Shown here in pieces: positions 47,236 through 58,000 of a stretch of 64,000 bases of DNA. The position numbers were made by a program, and so were the translations under genes. This DNA is from Cytospora piceicola (taxonomy: Eukaryota; Ascomycota; Sordariomycetes; Diaporthales; Cytosporaceae), in NCBI GenBank assembly GCA_023375675.1, contig JALQBC010000001.1:2046001-2110000 (forward strand), written 5' to 3'. Each line of letters begins with the position of its first letter. The stretch's first letter is position 1. The notes below the pieces were generated by a model that searched no databases, had not been told where the DNA came from, and was given only the letters and a program-made list of their open reading frames with translations.

Positions 47236-48892
47236 GTCGAGAAATGGCGATTGTGAAACGGTCGTGGAGGAGCTTCGAGTAAAAGGGTTTGGAGAAGACA
47301 AAGGAGCCAGGCGAAAAGAAATTGACGAAGGAGGAGGTGGTCACACAACAAGCTGCAATAGATGTCAGTTGTGATGTTGTTGTAGGTATCTTGAACTTCG
47401 TATTTGCAAACTCGCGCGGTGGCTGGTTACCGAAAAACCTCGCTATTCTCGGGTGGAACTTTTTGCAGAGGAGTCTTTCCCACACGTGAATGGCTGATCA
47501 AGTAACCCTGGGAATGTATTCCATCGCATCCTCCGTCTTGAACCCACGTAGTTGATTGCGATCTATACCGTAGCCCTAGTAATATCTCTGAAAGTGCAGA
47601 GACCAGACGAGTTTCTCACGGGAGTTTCTTCTGTGGGTTTAGACTGAATATATACTTTTGAAATGATCTTGGTTTCCCTCGATCGGCGCCTTCCACTGGT
47701 CATCGAGACGTCGGCCACCAAACCAAACCAGTACGCATGAAAGGAAAACATTGGGATATTACAAACATACAGACAGCATGCATTCAGGCATTACGCATTG
47801 AATTGTGGATGATGAGCTTGTTCCATGGTCTATTCGCAATCGAATCCCCCGTGCACTACACTTACTTTCGGTGCTGTATTTTTCGAGCATGACAATCGTG
47901 AGCAGGTCTGACTGGATTTGAAGTTGTCGGGTCACGGTCTCTATATACTGCCAGCCTTGCACCAGCCGAATATTCCTGTGCCCTAGTTCTAAATAATCTG
48001 AATATCTGATTCCCAAAGTGGAAAGGTCCCGCTCAGCAGTAAGGGTCTGGCGATAAGAATTGGGTGGCCAGATCAGCCACACTGCAGGTACATTCCAATG
48101 TACACATCCCAAAAGGGAACAATGGTTCCCAAAATGACGACCTGCCAAAAATAACTGGGTGTTGCCAAAACAGCAGCACGTTGAGTGCGGTCACTGATCC
48201 TGATGCGAGGGAAGGTCCAATTTGGAAGTTGGAATATTCGAGACATGCGTCAGCTCTGACAGTATCTGGCAATCAATTCGAACTACGATAGTTGGTGAAA
48301 CGGTGGTAGAGATCAGGAAGGAAAGTGGTGGTTGGGCGGTGAATTTAGCCAACTGTGAACACTCACTCGCAGGGTACAGACGAGGACCGTGGAGATACCA
48401 GCGGTAATATCGCCACAACAGAGCATCTAAATAGATATCTAAAACCATCAGAAGAACAGCAAAATTCTCATTCCCAATAGGAATAATTTCCATGTAATTA
48501 AATACATGTTGGCAGTCGAGATCACAGGAAATGCTAGCTATTCTGCTTGCTGGTCACGCTCAGGGTGATGGGGTGTCGTCAAATTTGAGTTTCGGCAGAC
48601 AGTCTGATTGGCTGGGCTGCAGAATCTGGGGAATGGTCTGTGCGCCCCACTCCCCAGTTTTACTGATCCAGTTACTGATCCAGTTGCAGCCGCGTCCCCT
48701 TCGATAACTATATATACCTGCCTTGTCACCCACCTAAACCTTCCATCTCTTTCTCACAACCATCAAGTCACCTTCCATCATCCTCTCCATCCTCAATTGC
48801 CAGCACACCTTCGACCCTCTCCTTCATGCACCATAGCACTACATCGACAACACCTCATCCTTCTTATTCGACTGGCCTGAGTGGTTCTCTTC
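47236..48892. other. Intergenic; promoter-like elements at right end
   Basis: Minus-strand sequence just upstream of 47235 has an open frame (47171-47485) that starts with GTG and resembles a mitochondrial presequence in composition, but lacks an ATG. The rest shows no gene. Confidence 0.4.
48660..48716 (+). promoter_or_regulatory. TATA box with upstream direct repeat
   Basis: TATATATA lies at 48709-48716, followed by a C/T-rich stretch with CAAC- and CATC-type starts, as in strong fungal promoters. The 12-mer TTACTGATCCAG is repeated back to back at 48660-48671 and 48672-48683. An inverted CCAAT (ATTGG) is at 48608-48612. No large gene follows, only the small frames described next. Confidence 0.5.
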
Positions 48893-49020
48893 ATGGCAGC
48901 TGTGTTGTATGAAATTGCATTCTGGACCAGCGTATTCCTCCTTGTGGGGCTCTGCAGCATATGGCGAATCAGTATACTCAACACCTTCATCCAGCATTGG
49001 GTCGCAAGACTCGGTAGCAT

Positions 49021-49563
49021 ATGGCTCTGCATAGTCCTGCAGCTCAAGGGCTCAGGTGGCTGTCCTGGAGAGAAATATCTCGTGGCTTCTTCTCCCCAAC
49101 TCTTTTTCATTGCAATCGTGAGCTTGCTCGCGATGTGATGAAGAAGTTCTTCTTCATCTTGTTGTCACTTGTTGCCCTTTCTCTCGCATGTAGTTCTTTG
49201 CATTTGTGGCAATTGCCCTCCCTGGCGCCACGCGTCTCTTTGTTGTTGTTGATGATGATGGTGCTTGTGGCCTTTGTCGCGACTATGAAGTGGAATCGCG
49301 ACGTCTACGGATACACCGATGCTTACCGTACCCTCTACAGAGGACAGCGCAACCTGTTGCTTTCGATGACTCTGTCCCAAGCTGAATTTGGCACACTTTC
49401 CGCTCGAGATTCTATTCTGCTGTCTTCCATCTTGCCGCCTCTGCTGTACCGTCCAGTCCAAGCTACTCTATGCCATCTTGTCAAACGGCGTGCCATCTGT
49501 AACTATGAGGCCGTGGGAGTCACAAGCGCGTGGAGCACGCGACGCGTCGATGGATGGTCCTAA
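49021..49563 (+). CDS. Possible small membrane protein
   Basis: An open frame of 180 residues lies 300 bp downstream of a good TATA box. If translation starts at the internal ATG at 49138 the product is 141 residues. It would begin MKKFFFILLSLVALSLACSS, which looks like a signal peptide or first membrane segment, followed by a second hydrophobic segment, VSLLLLMMMVLVAFVATM. The rest is polar with Arg-rich patches. A second hydrophobic frame (ATG 48893 to 49138) precedes and overlaps this start by a few bases, so the transcript, if real, may carry an upstream frame. No family is recognised. The evidence is promoter quality plus hydrophobic pattern only. Confidence 0.3.
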   Translation: MALHSPAAQGLRWLSWREISRGFFSPTLFHCNRELARDVMKKFFFILLSLVALSLACSSLHLWQLPSLAPRVSLLLLMMMVLVAFVATMKWNRDVYGYTDAYRTLYRGQRNLLLSMTLSQAEFGTLSARDSILLSSILPPLLYRPVQATLCHLVKRRAICNYEAVGVTSAWSTRRVDGWS

Positions 49564-50912
49564 GTTCAGCTTTTCAAAGTCACCTGAACTCGACATGAGC
49601 ATGTCTACTTCGAACGCGTATAAGGTAACCTTTGACCTTAATGCCTGAATCCTAACGTAAAAGGCATCCTGGTCAAGCCATGTCTGCAAGAATCTATGAC
49701 CTAAGACCCCAGGGCATCTGTCGAGACTCGCAACATTGAATCTACTCGTTTGTCGATGTTTATTGCGTCCAATCCTTCCATGCAACTTGATGAAGACGAG
49801 TACTATTTGTGGCACACAGAGCTGACACATTCGCAAACACAGATCTTGATGTCCTCAAGGTTCCTCGAGCAGTCGAGACGGGCGACAACCCAAGCAACTA
49901 TGTCTCGACCCAAGTTACCGTTTCAGCAGGTCAACCAGCAGTGACGAAAGCTCCAGCCCAACAGCTACGTGTTTCCGAAGCGAGTTCGAGGCCAATCACT
50001 TGGTCTTCGTGTTGCTGGCGATCTACAGCTCTCAGTTTCCGTTCCATGACCCAGGCGAAGTCGGTAGGACATCAAACAGTGGGTTTGATTGGCATTGGAG
50101 CATGCCACGATCTATATGTGTGAGCTGCTGTTTCATCAAGATGTCGCGCTGGCACCTGGGAGCAACTAGCATGGCGATATTCACAGGCCTACCTACTTCC
50201 TGAGATGGCGCCTAGACTAAGAAAACGCTGTATTTGAACTCTCACACGCAACTTGCACACCATAATAGCACTGAGGGAATCGTTCCTGGCTAACGCATCA
50301 TACTTAGTAGGGACAACAATGTCCATCCCAGCCATGATGCCCATACCCTTCCGAGCTCCGCCAGCACGTCATTCCAGACCGAAGTTGCCATATCGACAAC
50401 CGACGAACGCATACAGCGGTCGCGACCACGAAACCCATCGCGAACTGTCGTATATTTTTCTACTGAATACTGCACCGTGAAGGTGTTTCCCAGCTGACGC
50501 CGCCGAAACGGTTGGGAAACAGGCCGCTGGACAATGGCTACGACATTGGAAGACAAGCTACTTCGAATTTGTATGAGAAGCAAATCGCGGGGAGGATGTT
50601 CACCTGTTCGCGATGGAGACGTGCTCGAGGAGTTCCGCGGCGTTTTAGTGATGCAGATGGTAGCAAAGGAAATGGTCCTGAATTAAATGGTATCTTCGTA
50701 CAATTATTCAACAAGCAACAACAAAATCTTGCCAACAAGAACACAAGACTCGGGCGTAAACTGTGCTCTTTCCTCAGGGTGCCTTTACATCGAGTCCCCA
50801 AGCGCCTTCAGAGGCCCCTCCTTCTCAGTATATACGTTTGCTCCCTTACAAACCTCAGAGGAATAATGTTCACATGGGCCACATCCCTTTCGAACCTCGA
50901 GGGCACCAACAG
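49564..50912. other. Intergenic, no gene seen
   Basis: Scattered short frames only, downstream of the Zn2Cys6 gene on the minus strand. Nothing recognisable. Confidence 0.5.
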
Positions 50913-53235
50913 CTACTCGAAACCAACCATATTGTTCAGCTCCAGGAACAAGTCGAAATACTGCGGCGAGTTAGTTGACAAGAGCTCTAGCTCCGACCTA
51001 GGACTTGTACTTACATCCTCGTCCAAGGCGCCTTCGAAAGCAGGCGAAAGCCCACGGTTGCGCAAATCCCCCGCAACCTGCACAGGAGAAGTGTCGTTGT
51101 GTACACCATTAGCTGGGTATTTCGAGCGAAAGGCTTCAATGTTCGACCTGATGGATTTCAACATGGTCGGGACCATGGTGCCATCGTTTTTCGCAGCAGC
51201 TCCGCACAGCTCGGCGGAGAGCTGCATCCAAGCGGAGGTCCGTTGGCTAACAATATCGGACTTAGAGACATGCTGAGCGAATGCGGCTGACGTCTTCTTG
51301 ACAAGCTCGGCCAGTTTCTCCTTCTCCTGCATGTCCATCCCTGCCCCGGGCATTATTGGCGCATAGTCAGATAGACGCCGCTGCTCAACTGCCTGGGTGA
51401 GAAGTTCATGGCAGATGAGGTACACGCTGTTGGACATCTCACAGCGACAAATATTGGCGAGGGTGGCAAATGGTCCGCAGTCGCCAGACCCGAAGTAGCA
51501 TTGCTCCAAGACGAACAAGGCATCGTAAAGGATACTCTCTGCTGTCGCCAGGCACCTCGAGCGGGAGTAGACCCACTTGGGATCGTTCAGAGACCTTGCC
51601 ACAAATGGTGCATGCAGGGCAATGACGGCTCGCTGACTGAGGATCTTGAACAACGCGGGCTTGAAAAACTCCTCCTGACTCGGGAGTAAAGCTAATGAGG
51701 TGCGAAGTAAGCCTCTCAATCCAGAATCAAGCCTTAGAACCTCCTCGTACTCGAGGTTCAGCTTGACGCTGTTGACCGCTTGACAGACTTGGAGGCGAAG
51801 ACCAAGGGATTTTGCCACCAGGTAGCTAACCTGGGGTGTCCCTGGCGAGTCCCCAGGCATTGGAACATCACTTGTAGTTGACGGAAGGCCACAGTCGTAG
51901 TCTTCCTCTCTGACAGATGGAACACGCCCCTTGGCGAACGACGCCAGCAGGTCGTACTCCATGATGGAATACCAAAGCCGTCGACGAAGCTCAGCATGGA
52001 AAGGAGATATACGCACGAAGTCTCCCGGTTCTCGATGAAGGCCTGCGGATATAGCGTTCCTGACTAGAATGCCGGAAGAGATCCAACTCCTATCAATCTT
52101 GATCCAGTGGACGTCGCCCGCCAACAGCATTAGGAGGTGTGCTTGAAGCATCCCGATCGTCATCTGAGCCCTGGGATCTTGCTTGAACAGCCAGAGACGA
52201 ACAGCTTCGATCCAAGTCCGTACTTGCGGTTCCCGCTGCTGGCGATCTTCGTCAGTGAAGCAACAAGCTATGGCACAAATACTGAGCAGTTGGGCCAGAA
52301 AGTCTGGCGGACCGTCTTGAACATCTCGCGAGCTCCAAAAGCGACTGTACTCTCCGTTGAACGATGGCATGTGAAGGATGCGATAGTAAGACTCGAAGTG
52401 CTCCGCATAGATCTTCATAAAGCGGTCAGATGCGTCCCGCGGTGGTACCAAGCTGAGCAGCTCCGGGTCCCATCCCTTGAGAATCTTGTCCGGAGGTCTA
52501 GTCTGGCGCTCGACGTGATAAAGAGTTGATACATCTTCGGACTTGAGCAAGAAGCTCGTCATGTCGGTGATCTATAGGCAATACATTCAGTCGCGCTCTG
52601 GAGAAACTGAGACGGATCAACCGTTTCATTGATGTCATGGTTGGACTCTCACTCACCCGTGGAACGAAGTTGGTCTCATGGCTTCTACCCCAATACACAG
52701 TGGCGTCATTCTCCCCAAACACCACCTCCTTTGGCACCGAAATCGTTTTCCTGTCGAACGGCGACACATACTGATCTACCCCGCGACTGCCATGCCAAAA
52801 CAGATGCAGTGGCGATGCAACGTCGTCCTGCTGCAGCAGCTTTGGAGCCGGTGTAGGTGGTACAACAGCAGCTGCCAGTGACGGCTGTTCCCGCGACTGG
52901 TCGTCTTCAGACCCCGACCAAGAGAGAGCCGACACGGACTCCCTGGCCGAGACCGAACGTGGTTGTGGTTGCAGCTGCGCCGTCTGCTGTGTCTTTGGCA
53001 CAGCTGAGAAGACAATCTGGCCCGGGATCGAGCTGGTGCCCTCGGGGGCGGACGAGGTGTCATATTGGCAGCGGTCAACGCGGTTGGACCTGACACAACC
53101 GTTACACGGCTTCGACCGGTCGCAACCGATTTTCCGCTTACGGCATTCCGAGCACGACAAAAGTAGCCTCTGTTGCCGGCGCCCCTGCCGGCGCCGTTCT
53201 TTGGCGTTCGTCCGTGATTCTGCTGCTGTTTCCAT
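50913..53235 (-). CDS. Zn2Cys6 fungal transcription factor (745 aa)
   Basis: Exons 53235-52657 and 52571-50913; the intron is 85 bp, donor GTGAGT, phase 0. The zinc cluster is complete: Cys28, 31, 38, 44, 47 and 56 in C-x2-C-x6-C-x5-C-x2-C-x8-C spacing, preceded by a very basic stretch (AKERRRQGRRQQR). A Ser/Gln/Pro linker follows. The fungal-specific regulatory domain runs from about FMKIYAEHFESYYRILHMPS through SAGLHREPGDF and LRRRLWYSIMEYDLLASF. This WY(S/T)IMEYDLLAS form is typical of the middle homology region. In-frame ATGs also exist at 53313 and 53391. I chose 53235 because it lies just before the basic region, but a longer N-terminus is possible. It diverges from the MFS transporter with 407 bp between starts and is the obvious candidate regulator of it. 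Confidence 0.9.
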
Positions 53236-53642
53236 CGGGGATTTGCTGTATGGGATCAAGACCCGTGAGAGTCGCGGGAAACGGGGCAGGAATCGAGATT
53301 TTCCTTGGCTCATGCTCAGTGGGCCGACGGCTCGGTCCACCCGGGGGCGTGGCCTGTATCCCCTTTGGGGACAAACTCCGGGATCCACCATGAACCTCCT
53401 TCATTGCAACAACCTGCAGGATGGGTTACATATATGTATGGACCTATTCAGAAGGTGTCATTCTCCAGCAGCTTGCAATGAGTGAAATGGCATTGATTGA
53501 ATTTATTATATGCGTGCCGCCCACGTTTTGGAGAATTGGGATGATCAGATCCCAATTTTCTTTCGACATCTGCACCTAAATATCCTCCTCTACAACTCAA
53601 GAGACGTTAATCGACTAGCAAATATCGATTGCCCATGGAATT
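53236..53642. promoter_or_regulatory. Divergent promoter of regulator and MFS transporter
   Basis: 407 bp between the chosen starts. It contains AT-rich sequence (TTGAATTTATTATATG near 53,497-53,513) and CGG-containing sites such as CCCGGATCC and TTCCGGGAG-type sequence at the edges. Zn2Cys6 proteins bind CGG half-sites, so autoregulation is possible, but no clear inverted CGG pair was identified. Confidence 0.4.
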
Positions 53643-55098
53643 ATGGATGAAAATATAGACAACACTGGGGCGCAAGACTCCTTGTTCCGGGAGGATAACG
53701 GCTCCATCAGTCAAAATCAGAAAAATACAGAAAATAACAGCCCCGACATTTCAGACTTCCCAGAAGGTGGCCCACGGGCCTGGCTAGTGGTCGCAGGGTC
53801 TGCTGCTACAATGTTCTGCACTTTCGGATATCTCACCGGATTCGGGTCAGTGGATTGAAGAGATCCGTATTTGCGTGCATGTGCATCATCTAATGCAAGA
53901 TACAGTATCTACCAGCAATATTATGCTGCACATCAGCTCAAGTCCTTCACCCTGTCAGACATATCATGGATCGGATCTGTGCAGATCTTCCTCAATTTTG
54001 CAGGAGGGCTCGCTGCAGGACCTGTTCTGGACCGCTACGGCACTGTGGTATGTCCTCCACGCCCATTGTCCGATGGAACGGATGAAACAAATAAGTTCAA
54101 AGTTTTTAATACATGGTTGGCAGGCTATGATTCCCGCGTCGCTCATCTATGTGGTTTCCCTGATTCTGACCAGCTTTTGCAAGGAGTACTACCAGTTCTT
54201 CCTCGCACAAGCGGTACTCGGTGGCCTATGTCTCGGATTCCTGTTCAGCAATGCCCTCGCCATCATCGGCCACTACTTCAACAGGCGTAACGGTCTCGCC
54301 ACAGGTGTCGTGATGGCAGGAGCTGCCATTGGTGGAGTAATCTTTCCCGTGGCTCTGAACAAGCTGCTCAATGACGACGGCCTCAGCTATGGATGGTCCG
54401 TCCGGGTGTGCGCCCTGATTATATTGGTGCTCCTCATCTTTGCCGACTTGACAATGAAGCCCAGACTGCCACCTGTCAGGCAAAAGATGGACTTCTCGCT
54501 GATGAGGCGACCAGTATACATCCTTGTGGCCGTTGGTGGATGGCTGCTGAACTGGGGAATGTATGTGCCACTGTTCTACCTTCCAAGCTTCGCCATTACA
54601 GCCGGTGTCAGCGCAGAACTCGCTCCCTACACGGTGGCCATCTTCAATGCCGTGTCCATTTTTGGCAGAATCTTCGCGGGCACACTAGCCGACAAACTGG
54701 GAACCTTCAACGTCGTCTTTATCAACAGTCTTCTGTGCGCCCTGACACTGTTCGTCTGGGCCGGCACGGACTCGCTCGCCGGCGTCATGGTGGTGACCAT
54801 CTTCGAGGGTCTGTTCATTGGCAGCATTGTGTCTCTCCAAGCGGCTATCGTCGTGGCCATCACCCCCGACCCGAAATACATCGGATCCATGCTCGGAATC
54901 ACCATGGCCATCTGGGCTTGCGGTGGACTGACTGGGCCACCGATCGCGGGAGCAATCCTAAATATGAATGGCAGCTATACGGGCCCTGGGAGCTACAACG
55001 GTATGGGGTACTTCGGCGGTGCCTCATTGGTCGCTGGGGCTCTGTGCTTCTGGGCTGCGCGCCTGGTCAAGGAGCCGAGGCTTCTTGTCAAGGTGTGA
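53643..55098 (+). CDS. MFS transporter, monocarboxylate-type (439 aa)
   Basis: Exons 53643-53845, 53906-54047 and 54124-55098, with donors GTCAGT and GTATGT. This is a membrane carrier of the major facilitator superfamily. After a polar N-terminal tail of about 45 residues comes FPEGGPRAWLVVAGSAATMF, the start typical of fungal monocarboxylate-transporter-like proteins. The YQQYYAAHQLKSFTLSDISW segment follows, then GPVLDRYGT in the loop 2-3 position. Transmembrane segments of Gly/Ala-rich type include GLCLGFLFSNALAIIGHYF and the loop motif NRRNGLATGVVMAGAAIGGV. The second half has GRIFAGTLADKLGTFNVVF. About twelve membrane segments can be counted. The C-terminus is short and basic. Substrate unknown; monocarboxylates, vitamins and secondary metabolites are all known for this branch. 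Confidence 0.9.
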
Positions 55099-58000
55099 GG
55101 CTCCAGCTCGGTTGAAGACCGAACAATTCCCCCTTCGAATATTTTAGCTGGCCTAAATATGACTGGGTGTTTTAGCCTCCGGCAAGGCGCCACGCAGCTC
55201 AGTGATACCTATCGTATTCGTCTAAGTGCTGTTCACCTGTCTCATGAATGGCCCACTTGAAATAACGGAATGTGGTAATCAATTGAGGATTGTAAATATT
55301 TTCGCGAATCAGCAGCATGACAATGCAATCTTCGCCGTATCATGGGCCCGATCAATCTCTTGAACTACATGTGTCTTCCAAAGGAACCCAGGCGCCCCGG
55401 ATCAGGAGGTGGATTTTGTGACATATCATCAATTCCTTGCCTTGAAAAATTGAAGTAGGCGCCTATACGTATGGAAACATGTCCAGTAAGGGGTAGGATC
55501 AACGAGTTGGGGCTGCCTATAGGAGTGTGCTCGGCGTGTTCCACGGGGATATTGTGGGGTGGAGGGGGGGAGGGAAGGCTGAATTTTAGCCACCAGTGGA
55601 CATCGTTAACTGGTCAGTAAGTCCAGTCCTGACTCTGGTACTCTTGGCATGCGTGTGTTGAGAGAGGGTCTTTTCGCTATCTCCCCGCGGGACCTTTCGC
55701 TTGCAGCAACAAGAAGTACCCATGGCCATTGCTCTTTGAGGATCCACACAACCACAGATCAACATGACCTGGACTTGTAAACGCGCTCCGACAGGACATG
55801 ACTCCATTCCACGCCCCCCGGGGGTCCACGGGTGCCGGAGTTTCCACTCGCTTGCAGATGTCAAAATATCGAACCAACAACCTTGGAATGCGACGTCCTG
55901 CTCTGGAGGAGGCTTGGAATTCTGAAGACTCTCACTTGCTAAAGACCCATTTCAAGAACGACCGTCAAGCTTTTGGGAGCTATGGAGGTATTTTCATACT
56001 ATAAACTGGAAGAAAAATCCTAGTGAATGTTTTTAATCTCATTTTTGGCGGAAAGAATGTTCGTCAAACAACAAGGCTGGCACCCGAATTTATCGATGGG
56101 GGGAATTACAGCCGAGCCAAGCACTCCATTTCCGTCACCAATACATGTGCGGGTGCGGCTGAACCCGAGGATCTGGTAAGGCAGATCGTAGGTTGATAAC
56201 GGAAATGAAATTATAGGAGTGGGCCAGCCGCTTGAGGGCAAAATCCGCGCTCAGTCTCCCAGCAGCACCAGACTATGCTTATCGGACTATCAGCTGAACA
56301 TCTCCCCTGTCAACTGTCATCATGATTCGTGCTGGGGCTGATATCTTCTCTTTCTGCAAAGGATGACCCGGCCCGCCTTTCCGGTCCCAGGCCCCACAGG
56401 GTGTTGAAGGCGCCCGGGCGGCCGCGAAAGTATCTGGTATGTACCCATTTGGCTCCATCCCTCAACTCGAGCATTATCGTTTTCGGTGGACTCGGCGAGT
56501 GTTTCGTTATCAACGACCCATGAAAATATCTTGGTTCTGATGTCTCCTCAGACCCCTTTTCGTGGGTACGTACCGATGCATTAGAAGCAATACGTTTAAT
56601 CACCTTTGTCGAGCTTGTGAGACTCTGATAAAGAAGACCGGGGCTTTCCTAGACCATTCGCGTTAAACTACACGGGTAATTCCCAGGAACCCCATGATCG
56701 ACATCAAGGGAATCAAGTGGGGTGATGAGATGTGGGCGCCATACGCCGCGCTCCGAATATTGCCCTCCTGGGCTCCGTGCAACATAATATACTTAGTACA
56801 TATGTAACCTGGAGTAGACTTGCATATCAGTTTATGTTACCTGCCTGCACGCGAGAGATTAACCGAAGATAAACCAAATTCTGACTGCTAGTGATGCAGA
56901 AAACCTGAACAGGAACGTTCCATGATCTTCAACCATCATCTGCCATTAGGTACCAAAGACAATGTTGGAAGTATATTTGCCTAGGCGCCGAGAGCATATA
57001 GACCTTTCGGCAAGGTTACCATGCAAGCCGCACCCCTGGGCACCCGGGAAATTCCTCGTACCCTAGTGAAACGTTGGCTGTACTACAAGTGCTGCGGCCT
57101 ATTTGCGTGATATTCCGAACCTGCAGCGGAACGCAGATAATTTTTGGACTCGAACCTTACGGGTAAGAGGCATATATGGTCACAAGTGCTCACTGTGAAT
57201 ACCAAATACTCTCCTCTGGTCGATAAGGCTGAGTCTGTAGCCTGGTTCTCAGGAAATCCCTTCTCTCGGTTTCTGTCAATATCTGTCCATTCCATGAGCA
57301 CTGGCCCCAGAATCACACCTCCAAGTCTCCTGGAGGCACAGGTAGATCCTAAGGAAAAGGTTGACCAAGTTTACACAAACACCAAATAGATGTAATCTTT
57401 CAGCCGTTGAAGTTTATCTATGTACGCCTTACCGGAACCCATCCGGTTTGTTCACGGTTTGGGCTGAACCTTCGGAGCAGAGGGGGCGGCACGGAATAGG
57501 TTACCAACAAATTGAGGATTTTCATTCAGAGACCTCGTTTTTACCGCAGATGGAGCCCAAAGGCCTGGTTTGGGCAACGTAGAGTGGGACATGGTACAAA
57601 AGTCCTGGGGGGTGGGGGGCGCAGGTCTTTTGATACCATCACCAAGCAGGACTGAGTATTTGAGACAGATCACTTGTCACTTTATGTAAATGCAGATTTG
57701 GACGACCGTAAAGTATTCCGAACCATCAACCCCCAAGAAAGGTATAATTGGAAAGCGCATGGGATGACCAGGTTGGTGACGTTAGGGGCGCAGCCAGGCC
57801 CCTGCTAAGGTGCAGCATGTAGGTAGCATTTTCATCTGATCTCTCGACATCATGACCAGGAACACACGTGGAAGACAGGCAAGCACCCACGAGTCTCGGC
57901 AACTTACTTCAGGGACTTCTTTGAGGTCAGGGTCGATGGGAGCAGCAGTACATCCATCATCCTTGAACCTCACCGTTTCCGGCCTAGGTTGGTAGATTCA

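Noticed and set aside
47171..47485. Minus-strand frame resembling a mitochondrial presequence
   Set aside because: It begins with GTG, overlaps the SDR-like gene start in another frame, and no splice signal joining it in frame was found.
50512..51276. 254-codon plus-strand open frame
   Set aside because: Mostly antisense to the last exon of the Zn2Cys6 factor, with no family features of its own.
57146..57156. Perfect B-box sequence GGTTCGAGTCC on the minus strand
   Set aside because: The flanking bases do not form a T-stem or acceptor stem, and there is no A-box upstream, so it is not a tRNA gene.
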